From: Selenihalanaerobacter shriftii
GTDB lineage: Bacteria; Bacillota; Halanaerobiia; Halobacteroidales; Acetohalobiaceae
Length of the DNA stretch: 64,000 nt
Reading direction: 5' to 3'
Assembly: GCF_900167185.1 (NCBI RefSeq)
Contig: NZ_FUWM01000010.1
Span: 61,862-125,861 of the forward strand
Below are positions 25,748 to 35,636 of this stretch, one piece after another (position 1 is the stretch's first letter; the number at the start of each line of letters is the position of its first letter). The notes under the pieces were generated by a model that was not told the DNA's origin, ran no database searches, and worked only from the letters and a program-made list of their open reading frames with translations. The position numbers and the translations under genes were made by a program.

Positions 25748-26480
25748 AAAAAAGAAATCAGATGAAGGATCAGGCGGTAGTAATTGGCTAACTACATATG
25801 GAGACATGATGACTTTATTATTAGCATTCTTTGTATTATTATATTCTTTTTCATCAGTTGATGCGCAAAAATTTCAAATGGTAGTTGAGGCTCTTCAAGG
25901 AAAATTAGGGGTTTTAGAAGGTGGAAAAACGATTTCTTCTTCAGATCTAATTACCGCTGGAGTTAAGAATAACGAAATGGGATTACAACAATTTAATAGA
26001 ATTCATCAAAAAATTTCTAAATATATAAAGGATAATAATTTAAAAAATGATATTAAATTGGAAATGACAGATCGAGGTTTAACTATTAGATTTACTGGGA
26101 AGGTATTATTTGATTTAGGAGAGGCTAAAATTAAAGAGAATTCATATAATATTTTAAATAAGATTGCAGGTATTATTGATCAAGTACCTAATAAAATCAT
26201 GGTAGAAGGCCATACTGATAACTTGCCTATAAATAATTCTAAATATCCATCTAATTGGGAATTGTCGACTGCTAGAGCTACTAATGTAGTTAAACATTTT
26301 ATTGAGGATAACGGAATAGACCCTTCCAAGTTATCTGCGGCAGGTTATGCTAAGTATAAACCAATTCGACCCAATGACACTATTAAGAATAGGGCATTAA
26401 ATAGAAGAGTCGATGTAATTGTTTTGAAAAATAAATCTGATAAGGGTGCTGATACAAAAGGAGGCAATTTAGATGAGTGA
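25734..26480 (+). CDS. motB: Flagellar stator protein MotB/MotS
   Basis: Stator subunit anchored to peptidoglycan. A basic N-terminus is followed by one membrane segment with the ion-binding Asp24 in TYGDMMTLLLAFFVLLYSF, then the plug region, and an OmpA-like domain with VEGHTDNLP and NWELSTARATNVVKHF. The ATG at 25734 lies 14 bases inside the end of motA; the in-frame GTG at 25713 would add seven non-homologous residues. 248 aa. Confidence 0.95.
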   Translation: MPRRKKKKSDEGSGGSNWLTTYGDMMTLLLAFFVLLYSFSSVDAQKFQMVVEALQGKLGVLEGGKTISSSDLITAGVKNNEMGLQQFNRIHQKISKYIKDNNLKNDIKLEMTDRGLTIRFTGKVLFDLGEAKIKENSYNILNKIAGIIDQVPNKIMVEGHTDNLPINNSKYPSNWELSTARATNVVKHFIEDNGIDPSKLSAAGYAKYKPIRPNDTIKNRALNRRVDVIVLKNKSDKGADTKGGNLDE

Positions 26481-26919
26481 TGAGGGGCAAAATTTCAAAT
26501 TAATGTTAGTAGCCATGGTTGTACTATCATTAATTATTGCTGCAGGTACGTCATATTTTATGTTGCAACAAGTAGGAGGAAGTAAGAATCAAACTGCTAA
26601 AGAAAAAAAATCAATTACTAAATTAGGACCGACTTATAAAGTAGGAGATTTTGTGGTTAATTTAGCTAATGGACAGCGATATATTAGATTAAATTTGGTA
26701 TTAGAAGTTAGTAATGAAGATATTATTGAAGAGCTTAAGAAAAGAAATCCACAAGTTAGAGATGCAGTAATCTCTATATTAAGAAATAAACAACAAAATG
26801 ATATTAAAACTAAAGCTGGCACTCGTGATTTACGAGAAGAGATTAGACGGGAGTTAGATAAATTAGTCTCGGAAGGAAATATTAGTAATGTTTTCTTTAC
26901 AGAGTTTGTTGTTCAGTAG
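26473..26919 (+). CDS. fliL: Flagellar basal body-associated protein FliL
   Basis: Inner-membrane protein around the stators. One membrane segment (about 8-28), then the periplasmic domain VGDFVVNLANGQRYIRLNLVLEV and a C-terminal end VFFTEFVVQ typical of FliL. Overlaps motB by 8 bases. 148 aa. Confidence 0.94.
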   Translation: MSDEGQNFKLMLVAMVVLSLIIAAGTSYFMLQQVGGSKNQTAKEKKSITKLGPTYKVGDFVVNLANGQRYIRLNLVLEVSNEDIIEELKKRNPQVRDAVISILRNKQQNDIKTKAGTRDLREEIRRELDKLVSEGNISNVFFTEFVVQ

Positions 26920-26931
26920 GGGGGACTATAA

Positions 26932-27930
26932 ATGTCAAGTGATAAAGTTTTATCCCAAAATGAAATAGACTCTTTATTACATGATCTTAATTCAGGTAAA
27001 GTAGAGGCTGAAGAGATAAAGAAAGAGAGCGAAGAAAAGACTGTACAAGTTTATGATTTTAAACATCCTGATAAGCTTTCAAAGGATCAATTAAGAACTT
27101 TAAGAATGATTTATGAAAATTTTGCTAGATTATTGACCACTAGTTTTTCTACACAGCTTAGATCAGTAGTTCAAATAGAATTAACTTCTATTGAACAGTT
27201 ATCATATGATGAATTTGTACGTTCTTTGCCACAGCCGACAATTATGAGTATTTGTGAATTCAATCCGTTACCTGGAGAATTTATTTTAGAATTGAATCCT
27301 GGAATTGGTTATGCAATTATTGAAAGATTATTTGGTGGTCAAGGAACTCCTCCAAAGAATATTCGGGATTTTACAGATATTGAAGAGATGGTAATAAAAA
27401 AAGTACTTAAGAATAGTTTAGGAGCATTTATAGAAGCGTGGGAGAATGTAGTTGAATTAAAACCTAGAATTAAATCTTTAGAGTCTAATCCACAGTTTAC
27501 ACAGATTGTTCCGAGTAATGACATGGTAATTCTAGCAACTTTTGACTCTCGGATTGCTCAATCTGATGGATTAATTAATGTCTGTATTCCTTATATTGTA
27601 TTGGAGCCAATAGTTAATAAATTGAATGCACAGTATTGGTTTTCAACTTCTCATGAAGGGAAGAATGATGGTAGTTTAGAACAATTAAAAGATAGGTTAA
27701 GTAAGGCAAAATTACCTGTTGTAGCTAACTTGGCCAATGCTACGATTACGGTTGCAGATTTATTAGACTTACAAACAGGAGATGTGATAAAATTAGATCA
27801 GAAAGCTGATACTGAAGCAATAATTAAAGTTGGAAAAAAACCTAAATTTAGGGCAAGGCCTGGGGTTTTAGGAAGTAAATTAGCTGTTGAGATTAGTGAT
27901 GTTCTTGAGGAGGAGTGGCAAGATGAATAA
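26932..27930 (+). CDS. fliM: Flagellar motor switch protein FliM
   Basis: C-ring protein that receives CheY-P. The N-terminal CheY-binding peptide LSQNEIDSLLHDL, the middle CheC-like domain (RTLRMIYENFARLLTTSFST, LNPGIGYAIIERLFGGQG) and a C-terminal SPOA domain (about 255-325) are present. 332 aa. The stop overlaps the fliY start by 8 bases. Confidence 0.96.
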   Translation: MSSDKVLSQNEIDSLLHDLNSGKVEAEEIKKESEEKTVQVYDFKHPDKLSKDQLRTLRMIYENFARLLTTSFSTQLRSVVQIELTSIEQLSYDEFVRSLPQPTIMSICEFNPLPGEFILELNPGIGYAIIERLFGGQGTPPKNIRDFTDIEEMVIKKVLKNSLGAFIEAWENVVELKPRIKSLESNPQFTQIVPSNDMVILATFDSRIAQSDGLINVCIPYIVLEPIVNKLNAQYWFSTSHEGKNDGSLEQLKDRLSKAKLPVVANLANATITVADLLDLQTGDVIKLDQKADTEAIIKVGKKPKFRARPGVLGSKLAVEISDVLEEEWQDE

Positions 27931-29140
27931 AGAGGTTTTATCACAAGATGAGATCAATGCTTTATTAGATTCAGAAGATGATGAAAATGAGAATAACGAA
28001 GAACAAGAATCTGGTGCTGTAGCAGGTGTGACTTTAAATGATGTAGAGAAGGATGCTATTGGAGAAATTGGTAATATATCTATGGGGTCGGCTGCTACTG
28101 CTCTTTATAGTTTATTAAATCAAACAGTCGATATTACAGCTCCAGAAGTTTCTTTAACAACACTTAATGATTTAATTAATGAATATGAAAGACCATGTGT
28201 TTTAGTAGATGTTGAATATGTTGAAGGGTTAGAAGGGCTTAATATTTTAATAATTAGACAAACGGATGCGGCAATTATTTCCGACCTAATGATGGGTGGG
28301 GATGGTAATGACCCAGATGATGAAATAAATGATTTGCATTTAAGTGCAATTAGTGAAGCCATGAATCAAATGATGGGTTCAGCTTCTACTTCTATGTCTA
28401 CAATTATGCAAGGTGATAAAGTTAATATTTCTCCACCACATTCTGAGCTATTAACATTAAATTCTGGTGAAATCGAGAATCGAAAAATAGATCCAGACCA
28501 ACCAATCGTAAAAGTATCATTTAACTTAAGCATTGGAGACTTAATAGATAGCGAGATTATACAGTTAATGCCCGTAGATTTTGCTAAAGAATTAGTTGAG
28601 TACTTGATGAATCCGCCTTCTGATGAGGAGACTACTGAATCAGATCATGCTACATCAGCAGAGGAAACCAGTGGTGATGAACCAACTTCAAATCAGATGG
28701 ATGATAATAGTCAGCAGGTTAATGGGAATCAACAACCACAGCAAAAGCAAACACCTGTTCAAAATCAACAAGGGCAACAACGTATGGAAGCTAGCAAGAG
28801 TGGGGCTGTTAGTCGAGATGAAAGTGTTAATGTACAGTCGGTTCAATTTGGCCAATTAGGTGCTAATGGTCAGAATGTAGAACAGAATAATATTAGTTTA
28901 ATCCAAGATGTACCTTTGCAGGTCACAGTTAGGTTAGGTAAAACCAAGATGTTAATTAAAGATATTTTAGAATTAGGTAATGGATCAGTAATTGAATTAG
29001 ATAAGTTAGCAGGTGAATCTGTAGATCTTTTAGTTAACGGTAAATTAGTAGCTAAAGGAGAAGTTGTTGTAATTGATGAAAACTTTGGTTTTAGAGTCAC
29101 AGATATAGTAAGTCCAATGGAAAGAATTAATAATTTATAG
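27923..29140 (+). CDS. fliY: Flagellar motor switch phosphatase FliY
   Basis: Switch protein that combines a FliN domain with a CheC-type CheY-P phosphatase. N-terminal CheY-binding peptide LSQDEINALLDSED, CheC-like motifs DAIGEIGNISMGSAATALYSLL and a second ISEAMNQMMGSASTSM, a Gln-, Asn-, Ser-rich linker (about 235-315) and a C-terminal FliN/SPOA domain (VPLQVTVRLGKTKMLIKDILEL). ATG 27923 behind GAGGAGG; 405 aa. Confidence 0.95.
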   Translation: MNKEVLSQDEINALLDSEDDENENNEEQESGAVAGVTLNDVEKDAIGEIGNISMGSAATALYSLLNQTVDITAPEVSLTTLNDLINEYERPCVLVDVEYVEGLEGLNILIIRQTDAAIISDLMMGGDGNDPDDEINDLHLSAISEAMNQMMGSASTSMSTIMQGDKVNISPPHSELLTLNSGEIENRKIDPDQPIVKVSFNLSIGDLIDSEIIQLMPVDFAKELVEYLMNPPSDEETTESDHATSAEETSGDEPTSNQMDDNSQQVNGNQQPQQKQTPVQNQQGQQRMEASKSGAVSRDESVNVQSVQFGQLGANGQNVEQNNISLIQDVPLQVTVRLGKTKMLIKDILELGNGSVIELDKLAGESVDLLVNGKLVAKGEVVVIDENFGFRVTDIVSPMERINNL

Positions 29141-29177
29141 AAGAATTTAATAAAACTTCAGGTTAGATAGAGGTGTT

Positions 29178-29522
29178 ATGATGGATTTTTCCTGGCAGTT
29201 AATTAAAACTGCATTTTATTTAGTAATAATTATTATTCTGTTTTTTGTATTAATAAAATTTATTAATAGGCAGAGCAGACTGCCTGGATTTAATAGAAAT
29301 CTTAGAATTATAGAAAAATTACATTTTAATTCTGATCAAGGTTTATATTTAGTAGAAGTCATGGACGAAGTTTGGGTCATAGGTGTTAGTAATGATAATA
29401 TAGAATTATTGAGTAGAATAGAAGATTCAGAGAGGATAGAAGAATTAATTCAACAAGACTCAGAGAGGAAAAACTTTAATTTAAAAACAGAAGTAAAAAA
29501 GTATTTTAATAAGGATGAATAA
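29178..29522 (+). CDS. fliO: Flagellar biosynthesis protein FliO (FliZ-type)
   Basis: Assists FliP assembly in the export gate. One membrane segment (about 10-28), then the FliO-like beta-domain LRIIEKLHFNSDQGLYLVEVMDEVWVIGVSN split across residues 40-70. Short (114 aa), assigned by this pattern and position before fliP. It overlaps fliP by 8 bases. Confidence 0.85.
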   Translation: MMDFSWQLIKTAFYLVIIIILFFVLIKFINRQSRLPGFNRNLRIIEKLHFNSDQGLYLVEVMDEVWVIGVSNDNIELLSRIEDSERIEELIQQDSERKNFNLKTEVKKYFNKDE

Positions 29523-30300
29523 AATAATGACCAAATTGAGAAAAAAATATATTTGGATATGTCTAGGATTATTATTAATAGTAGTTCTTGGGTATCAAGG
29601 TGTGGTACATGCAGCACCAGATTTTAGTTTACCAGATATTAATTTAACTGTAGATAATGCAAATAGTAGTCAGGATTTAGTTTTGCCATTACAGATTATT
29701 TTACTATTAACGGTTTTATCATTAGCACCAGCGATATTGATTATGCTAACCTCATTTACTAGGGTTGTAGTAGTTTTATCTTTACTTCGTAGAGCTTTAG
29801 CTACTCAAAAGGCACCTCCAAATCAAATTATTATTGGACTATCTATATTCTTGACTATATTTATTATGGCACCTGTAGGTACGCAGATATATGATAATGC
29901 AGTTCAACCTTATTTAGCTGATGAAGTTAATCAAGTAGAAGCTTATCAAGAGGCGATTAAGCCATTAAGGGAATTTATGTTCAAACAGACCAGGGAGAAG
30001 GATATAGCTCTTTTTGTAGATTTGGCAGAAATGTCTAGACCTAAAGATCGAACGGAAATACCAACTTATGTTTTAGTACCAGCTTATATTATTAATGAAT
30101 TAAGAATAGCTTTTCAAATTGGTTTTATAATTTATCTTCCGTTTATAGTTATTGATATGATAGTAGCTAGTACTTTAATGTCTATGGGGATGATGATGTT
30201 ACCGCCAGTAATGATTTCATTACCGTTTAAGATTCTACTTTTTGTATTAGTTGATGGTTGGTATTTAGTTATTAAATCATTATTTATGACCTTTAAATAA
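29515..30300 (+). CDS. fliP: Flagellar export gate protein FliP
   Basis: Core of the FliPQR export gate. A cleavable signal sequence (about 10-32, ending HAAPDF) and membrane segments with ILIMLTSFTRVVVVLSLLR, LAPAILI and MMLPPVMISLPFKILLFVLVDGW are all family marks. 261 aa. ATG 29515 is within the fliO end and has only AAGG upstream, so translational coupling is likely. Confidence 0.96.
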   Translation: MNKIMTKLRKKYIWICLGLLLIVVLGYQGVVHAAPDFSLPDINLTVDNANSSQDLVLPLQIILLLTVLSLAPAILIMLTSFTRVVVVLSLLRRALATQKAPPNQIIIGLSIFLTIFIMAPVGTQIYDNAVQPYLADEVNQVEAYQEAIKPLREFMFKQTREKDIALFVDLAEMSRPKDRTEIPTYVLVPAYIINELRIAFQIGFIIYLPFIVIDMIVASTLMSMGMMMLPPVMISLPFKILLFVLVDGWYLVIKSLFMTFK

Positions 30301-30321
30301 GTTTAAGAAGGGAGCTTACTT

Positions 30322-30591
30322 ATGTCAGAAGCATTAGTAATAGAACTAGGTAGAAAATCATTATTAAAAGTTTTAATGGTAACGGCTCCTATGTTAGGTT
30401 TAGGATTGTTGACTGGTTTAGCGGTCAGTATCTTTCAGGCTACTACTCAAATTCAAGAACAGACTTTAGCCTTTATTCCCAAAATCATTGCTGTTTTAGG
30501 AGCAATGATTATTTTCGGCCCTTGGATGTTAACAACTCTTTTAGATTATGTGCATAATTTATTTATTAATATACCTAGTTATGTAGGATAG
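30322..30591 (+). CDS. fliQ: Flagellar export gate protein FliQ
   Basis: 89-aa two-helix membrane protein of the export gate. GLAVSIFQATTQIQEQTLAFIPK is the diagnostic FliQ stretch. GAAGGGAG Shine-Dalgarno. Normal place between fliP and fliR. Confidence 0.96.
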   Translation: MSEALVIELGRKSLLKVLMVTAPMLGLGLLTGLAVSIFQATTQIQEQTLAFIPKIIAVLGAMIIFGPWMLTTLLDYVHNLFINIPSYVG

Positions 30592-30606
30592 TGAAGGAGA
30601 TAGTTT

Positions 30607-31383
30607 ATGGATTTAGCTTTTATGCAGATGATATATCATAGTAGCTTAATAATGGTGAGAATTACAGGTTTATTTATGCTTGTTCCTTTTTACGGTAGTA
30701 GAGTAATTCCTAAACGGATTCGGATTGGTTTAGCATTATTATTGACTGTAGTTTTAAGGAATGTAGTTTCTAATAATAATTTAGAATTACCAGCTAATAT
30801 ACTTTATCTTTCATTCGATATTCTTACTGAGGTTAGTATTGGACTTATTCTAGGTTTTATAGTTTTATTATTATTCACTAGTATACAGTTGGCAGGACAA
30901 TTTATGGATATGAGAATGGGATTTGCTTTAGCTAATGTAATGGATCCCCAAAACGGGAATCCTAGTGCTTTAACTGGACAATTCAAGAATATATTAGCAA
31001 CGTTACTTTTTTTAGTGATTAATGGACATCATTATCTATTACGAGCTTTGCATAAAAGTTTTAAGATTATTCCTTTAACCAAGTTGAGATTTTCAGAAGT
31101 ATTATTGGAAGAAATGTTAAAGATTATTGGTGAATTATTTCCTGTAGCTTTTAAGATTGCTTTACCAGTAATGGCAGTCTTGTTTTTAACTGATATAGCT
31201 TTTGGATTAGTTGCTAGGGCTGTACCACAGATTAATATTTTTGTGGTTGGATTACCTACTAAAATTTTAGTAGGTATGTTATTACTTTCAGTATCAATTC
31301 CAATTTACATTTCACTTATGAAAGGACTATTTAAAGATGTGTTTATGGATTTAAATAATATAATTAATATTTTAGGCAACTAA
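30607..31383 (+). CDS. fliR: Flagellar export gate protein FliR
   Basis: Multispanning gate subunit with about six membrane segments. Family patterns include FYGSRVIPKRIRIGLALLL, QFMDMRMGFALANVMDPQNG and VPQINIFVVGLPTKILVG. 258 aa. Its 3' end is part of a perfect 15-base direct repeat that includes the stop codon and its copy. Confidence 0.96.
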   Translation: MDLAFMQMIYHSSLIMVRITGLFMLVPFYGSRVIPKRIRIGLALLLTVVLRNVVSNNNLELPANILYLSFDILTEVSIGLILGFIVLLLFTSIQLAGQFMDMRMGFALANVMDPQNGNPSALTGQFKNILATLLFLVINGHHYLLRALHKSFKIIPLTKLRFSEVLLEEMLKIIGELFPVAFKIALPVMAVLFLTDIAFGLVARAVPQINIFVVGLPTKILVGMLLLSVSIPIYISLMKGLFKDVFMDLNNIINILGN

Positions 31384-31398
31384 ATTTTAGGCAACTAA
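31369..31398 (+). repeat. Perfect 15-bp tandem duplication over the fliR stop codon
   Basis: ATTTTAGGCAACTAA occurs twice in direct succession, at 31369-31383 and 31384-31398. The first copy holds the fliR stop (TAA 31381-31383); the second repeats the same last codons and TAA in the same frame. Confidence 0.95.
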
Positions 31399-31418
31399 AA
31401 TAAAGGGGATGTAAGAAT

Positions 31419-32480
31419 ATGCCTGCAGGAGAAAAAACTGAAGATGCTACCCCCAAACGACGACGAGAATCAAGGGAAGAGGGACAAGTTGCTAAAAGTC
31501 AGGATCTTTCAATGGCTTTTACTTTATTATTCAGTTTTATTGTAATGTTCTTTTTAATTGATAGTATGATTGGGGATATTATGCAGTTTATGACAAGGTT
31601 TTTTACCGATTATTTAACTCTTAATTTAACTGCTAATAACTTTCATACTCTCTTAATTGAAACTATTAAATTTGTTGTTCAATTAGTTGCTCCTATTATG
31701 ATTGTAACAGCTGTTATAGGTAGTGCTGTAGGGATCTTGCAGACAGGGTTTCTTTTTACACCAAAAGTATTACAGCCTAAGTTTAATAAGTTAGACCCTA
31801 TTTCTGGTTTTAAGAATATATTTTCTAAAAAAACATTAGTTGAATTTTTAAAATCGGTTTTAAAGATAATTATTGTTGGAACAGTAGCATATTCAGCAGT
31901 TAAAAATAAGTTACCTAATTTAATATTATTAGGCAGAGTAGGCTTAGATCAAGCTCTTGACTTATTAGGAAGTATAATATATTCTTTAGCTATTAAAATT
32001 AGTATAATTTTAATTATCTTAGGTATTGGAGATTTTATATATCAAAAATGGGAACATGAACAGCAATTAAAGATGACTAAACAAGAGGTAAAAGAAGAAA
32101 GAAAACAGACTGAGGGTAATCCTGAAGTCCAAAAACGAATTAAAGAAGAACAACAGAAATTAGCTATGAGTCGAATGATGTCTGATATTCCAGATGCTGA
32201 TGTGGTAATTACGAACCCTACTCATATTGCAATAGCTATTAAATTTGATATAGAGACAATGGAGGCGCCGATAGTACTCGGTAAAGGTAAAGGAGAAATA
32301 GCTCAAAAGATTAAAGAGAAAGCTAAGGAATATGAAATAGAGATTGTAGAAGAAAAGCCTTTGGCTAGGGCATTATATGCACAAAGTGAAATTGGAGAAG
32401 AGATTCCAGTAGAATTATATCAGGCGGTAGCTGAAATATTAGCTTATGTATACCAGTTAGACGCTGAAAGGAGGTATTAG
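31419..32480 (+). CDS. flhB: Flagellar export switch protein FlhB
   Basis: Controls the switch from rod/hook to filament export. Four membrane segments (about 28-215) follow the N-terminal [23 protein letters not shown]; the cytoplasmic autocleavage site NPTH is at 266-269, then [20 protein letters not shown] and KPLARALY. 353 aa, normal. ATG behind AAAGGGGATG. Confidence 0.97.
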   Translation: MPAGEKTEDATPKRRRESREEGQVAKSQDLSMAFTLLFSFIVMFFLIDSMIGDIMQFMTRFFTDYLTLNLTANNFHTLLIETIKFVVQLVAPIMIVTAVIGSAVGILQTGFLFTPKVLQPKFNKLDPISGFKNIFSKKTLVEFLKSVLKIIIVGTVAYSAVKNKLPNLILLGRVGLDQALDLLGSIIYSLAIKISIILIILGIGDFIYQKWEHEQQLKMTKQEVKEERKQTEGNPEVQKRIKEEQQKLAMSRMMSDIPDADVVITNPTHIAIAIKFDIETMEAPIVLGKGKGEIAQKIKEKAKEYEIEIVEEKPLARALYAQSEIGEEIPVELYQAVAEILAYVYQLDAERRY

Positions 32481-32482
32481 GC

Positions 32483-33457
32483 TTGTTAACTTCTGCCAAT
32501 AGTGTGCCTCAAGAAAGATTGACTCAATATAGTGATATTATTTTTGCTTTAGCAGTTGTTTTGATTGTGGTTATGTTTATTATTCCACTTCCTACTTTTG
32601 TATTGGATATATTATTAGCTTGTAATATTGCTTTTGGATTGACAATTCTTTTAGTTTCAATATATATGGTAGAACCATTGGAATTTTCAGTATTTCCTTC
32701 TTTATTGTTGATAGCAACTCTTTTTAGATTAGCTCTTAATGTGTCGACAACTAGATTGATTTTAGGGGAAGGTTATGCTGGAGAAGTAGTCTTAAGTTTT
32801 GGAGAATTTGTAGTAGGCGGAAATTATATAGTAGGTTTTGTTGTCTTTGTAATTTTAGTTGTAATTCAATTTGTAGTAATTACTAAAGGTTCTGAGAGAG
32901 TAGCTGAAGTGGCTGCTCGTTTTACTTTAGATGCTATGCCAGGAAAGCAAATGAGTATTGATGCTGACTTAAATGCTGGACTGATTACAGAAGTAGAGGC
33001 TAGAGAACAACGAAAAAAAATAAGAGATGAAGCAGATTTTTATGGAGCAATGGATGGTGCCAGTAAATTCGTTAAGGGAGATGCCATTGCTGGAATTATA
33101 ATTACTTTAATAAATGTAATTGGCGGTTTAATAATTGGAGTTTTACAACAAGGGATGCCTATCACAGAAGCTTTACAGACATACACATTATTAACAGTAG
33201 GTGATGGGTTGGTTAGTCAGATTCCAGCTCTTTTAATTTCTACTGCTACAGGTATTGTGGTAACTAGAGCTGCCTCAGAATCAAATATGGGGACAGATTT
33301 AGCTAATCAGCTTTTATCACAACCAAAGAGTTTATTAATTGTATCTGGAATTTTAGCAATTTTCTCTTTTGTCAGTGGATTACCTACAATTCCATTTTTA
33401 TTATTATCTATTATGTTAGCAGGACTAGGCTATGTATTATATCAGTCACAAAAATAA
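32483..33457 (+). CDS. flhA: Flagellar export protein FlhA, N-terminal membrane half (split gene)
   Basis: The membrane domain of FlhA, the large export-gate protein. It has about eight membrane segments and the FHIPEP-type core [59 protein letters not shown] (read in two blocks), ending in the last segment [19 protein letters not shown] full FlhA is about 690 aa; here an in-frame TAA (33455-33457) ends it after 324 aa, right at the linker. TTG start behind AAAGGAGG. Either a true gene split, a nonsense mutation or a base-calling error. Confidence 0.9.
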   Translation: MLTSANSVPQERLTQYSDIIFALAVVLIVVMFIIPLPTFVLDILLACNIAFGLTILLVSIYMVEPLEFSVFPSLLLIATLFRLALNVSTTRLILGEGYAGEVVLSFGEFVVGGNYIVGFVVFVILVVIQFVVITKGSERVAEVAARFTLDAMPGKQMSIDADLNAGLITEVEAREQRKKIRDEADFYGAMDGASKFVKGDAIAGIIITLINVIGGLIIGVLQQGMPITEALQTYTLLTVGDGLVSQIPALLISTATGIVVTRAASESNMGTDLANQLLSQPKSLLIVSGILAIFSFVSGLPTIPFLLLSIMLAGLGYVLYQSQK

Positions 33458-34555
33458 ATGGTGGAAAAAGAAGAAGTAACAGAAGAAGAGGAAGAAGTAG
33501 CACAATATCAAGAACAGGATAGTCTTGATGAACTATTAAAGGTTGATCCTATGGAATTAGAAGTTGGTTATAACTTGATTCCATTAGTAGTTCCGGAACA
33601 AGGAGGAGACCTTTTAGATAGAGTATCAATGATTAGACGGCAATGTGCTTTAGAATTAGGAGTTATTATTCCACCGATTAGAATTAGAGATAATATGCAG
33701 TTAGAACCTAATTATTATAAAGTGAATTTACGAGGAATCGAAATTGCTCAACATGAGATATTGGTTGATCATTATTTAGCTATGGATTCAGGTATGGCTA
33801 CTCAAGAATTAACTGGGGTAGATACTACTGAACCAGCTTTTGATTTACCAGCTTTATGGATAAGTGAAGAGCAGAAGGAAGAAGCAGAGTTAGCCGGTTA
33901 TACAGTAGTTGATCCACCGTCAGTAATAGCTACTCATTTGACTGAATTGATTAAGCAGCATGCCCATGAATTATTAGGTAGACAGGAAGTTAAAGAGTTA
34001 ATAGATAACATAAAGGAAGAATATTCAGCAGTAATTGATGAATTGATCCCAGATTTAATGACCATTGGTGAGATTCAAAAGGTATTACAGAATCTATTAA
34101 AAGAAGGAATTCCAGTTAGAGACTTATTAACGATATTAGAAACTTTGGCTGATCAAGCACGGAATACTAATGATACAGATATACTAACTGAATATGTTCG
34201 TCAAGCATTATCACGTAAGATTTCAGAATTATATAGAGATGATAATAATAATATACATGTATTGACTTTATCACCGGAATTAGAAGAAACTATTTCTAAT
34301 TCAATTGAACATACTGAACAAGGTTCATATGTGACATTAGAACCTAATTTAGCTCAACAGTTACTTAATAATCTATCTCAAGAAATTCAAAGGATGATGA
34401 ATCAAGGTTATGAGCCAATAGTATTAACTTCACCGATTATTAGATATCATTTTAAGAACTTAACAGAACAAGTGGCAAGTGATTTAACGGTTCTTTCTTT
34501 TAATGAATTAGAGCCAAATATTAATGTACAAACAGTAGGGATGGTGAGCTTATAA
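33458..34555 (+). CDS. flhA: Flagellar export protein FlhA, C-terminal cytoplasmic half (split gene)
   Basis: The cytoplasmic domain of FlhA, which binds chaperone-substrate complexes. It begins with ATG straight after the TAA of the N-terminal half, in the same frame, with an acidic linker (about 1-30), then MELEVGYNLIPLVVPEQGG, ALELGVIIPPIRIRDN, DPPSVIATHLTELIK, and LLKEGIPVRDLLTILETLAD. It is intact to the normal C-terminus. There is no Shine-Dalgarno for this ATG, so translation would need reinitiation or readthrough. 365 aa. Confidence 0.88.
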   Translation: MVEKEEVTEEEEEVAQYQEQDSLDELLKVDPMELEVGYNLIPLVVPEQGGDLLDRVSMIRRQCALELGVIIPPIRIRDNMQLEPNYYKVNLRGIEIAQHEILVDHYLAMDSGMATQELTGVDTTEPAFDLPALWISEEQKEEAELAGYTVVDPPSVIATHLTELIKQHAHELLGRQEVKELIDNIKEEYSAVIDELIPDLMTIGEIQKVLQNLLKEGIPVRDLLTILETLADQARNTNDTDILTEYVRQALSRKISELYRDDNNNIHVLTLSPELEETISNSIEHTEQGSYVTLEPNLAQQLLNNLSQEIQRMMNQGYEPIVLTSPIIRYHFKNLTEQVASDLTVLSFNELEPNINVQTVGMVSL

Positions 34556-34557
34556 TA

Positions 34558-35628
34558 ATGCAAGTTAAACGTTATCGTGGCGAAAACATGCAGGAAGCTA
34601 TGTTTAAGGTTAAAGCTGACCTTGGAGCTGATGCTATTATTCTTCATACACGTAAATTAAATAAAGGTGGTTTTTTAGGTTTTTTTGGTAAAAAAATTGT
34701 AGAAGTAGTAGCAACCTTAGATAAAAAAGAATCTGATGAAGAATATGAAAGATTACAGGATGAATTACATCAGATGAAGCAAATGATGGGAAATCTTTTA
34801 AATGAATTAGAAACTAAACAATTGAATTCTTCATATGATCATTTACCAGAAGTTTTACGAAAAATGATAGATAAATTACTTAATCAAGGAGTTAAAGAAG
34901 AGATAGTAATGGATATATTAAAGTCAATTAATGAGGAATTAACTCCTCAAGAATTTAATAATCAGGATAGAATTAAAGAGGTTATAGCTTCAGATATTAA
35001 AAAACGTTTAAAACAAACCTCACCATTAATACTTCATGATAAACAACCTAAAGTAGTGGCGTTATTAGGGCCTACAGGAGTAGGTAAGACAACCACGATA
35101 GCTAAGTTAGCAGCAGATTTTAGTTTAGTTAAAAATAAAGATGTGGCTTTAATTACAGCAGATACTTATCGAATAGCTGCTGTAGACCAATTAAAGACTT
35201 ACAGTGAAATTATTGGAGCTCCTTTAGAAGTAGTTTTTAGTGTTAATGAATTAAATCAAGCTATAGATAAATTTTCTGATAAAGATTTAATCTTGATTGA
35301 TACAGCAGGAAGAAGTCAGAAGAATCAAATGCAAATGTCAGAGCTAAGTACTTTGCTAGAAAATGCCAATGTAGATGAAAATTATTTAGTATTAAATTTA
35401 ACTACAAAGTTAAGTGATATTATAGATATTATTTTAAAATTTCAAAAAGTAGGAATAGATAATTTGGTCTTTACTAAACTTGATGAAACTCGAGGGTTAG
35501 GTACTATTTTGAATGTAATAGATGAATTTGATATACCTGTATCTTATATAGCTGATGGACAAAATGTACCGGAGGATATAGAAGCAATTGATCCTCAAAA
35601 AGTAGTTGATATCTTCTTAAAGGAGTAG
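34558..35628 (+). CDS. flhF: Flagellar SRP-like GTPase FlhF
   Basis: SRP-family GTPase that sets flagellar position and number. N-terminal MQVKRYRGENMQEAMFKVKADLG, a charged middle, and the NG domain with G1 [10 protein letters not shown] at about 171-180, DTYRIAAVDQLKTY and DTAGRSQ; the TKLDE box is near 302. 356 aa. ATG two bases after flhA. Confidence 0.96.
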   Translation: MQVKRYRGENMQEAMFKVKADLGADAIILHTRKLNKGGFLGFFGKKIVEVVATLDKKESDEEYERLQDELHQMKQMMGNLLNELETKQLNSSYDHLPEVLRKMIDKLLNQGVKEEIVMDILKSINEELTPQEFNNQDRIKEVIASDIKKRLKQTSPLILHDKQPKVVALLGPTGVGKTTTIAKLAADFSLVKNKDVALITADTYRIAAVDQLKTYSEIIGAPLEVVFSVNELNQAIDKFSDKDLILIDTAGRSQKNQMQMSELSTLLENANVDENYLVLNLTTKLSDIIDIILKFQKVGIDNLVFTKLDETRGLGTILNVIDEFDIPVSYIADGQNVPEDIEAIDPQKVVDIFLKE

Positions 35629-35636
35629 TTCTATTT

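Noticed and set aside
33440..33470. flhA frameshift or slippery-site explanation
   Set aside because: Both halves are in the same frame, so no shift is needed; only stop readthrough, reinitiation or a substitution fits.
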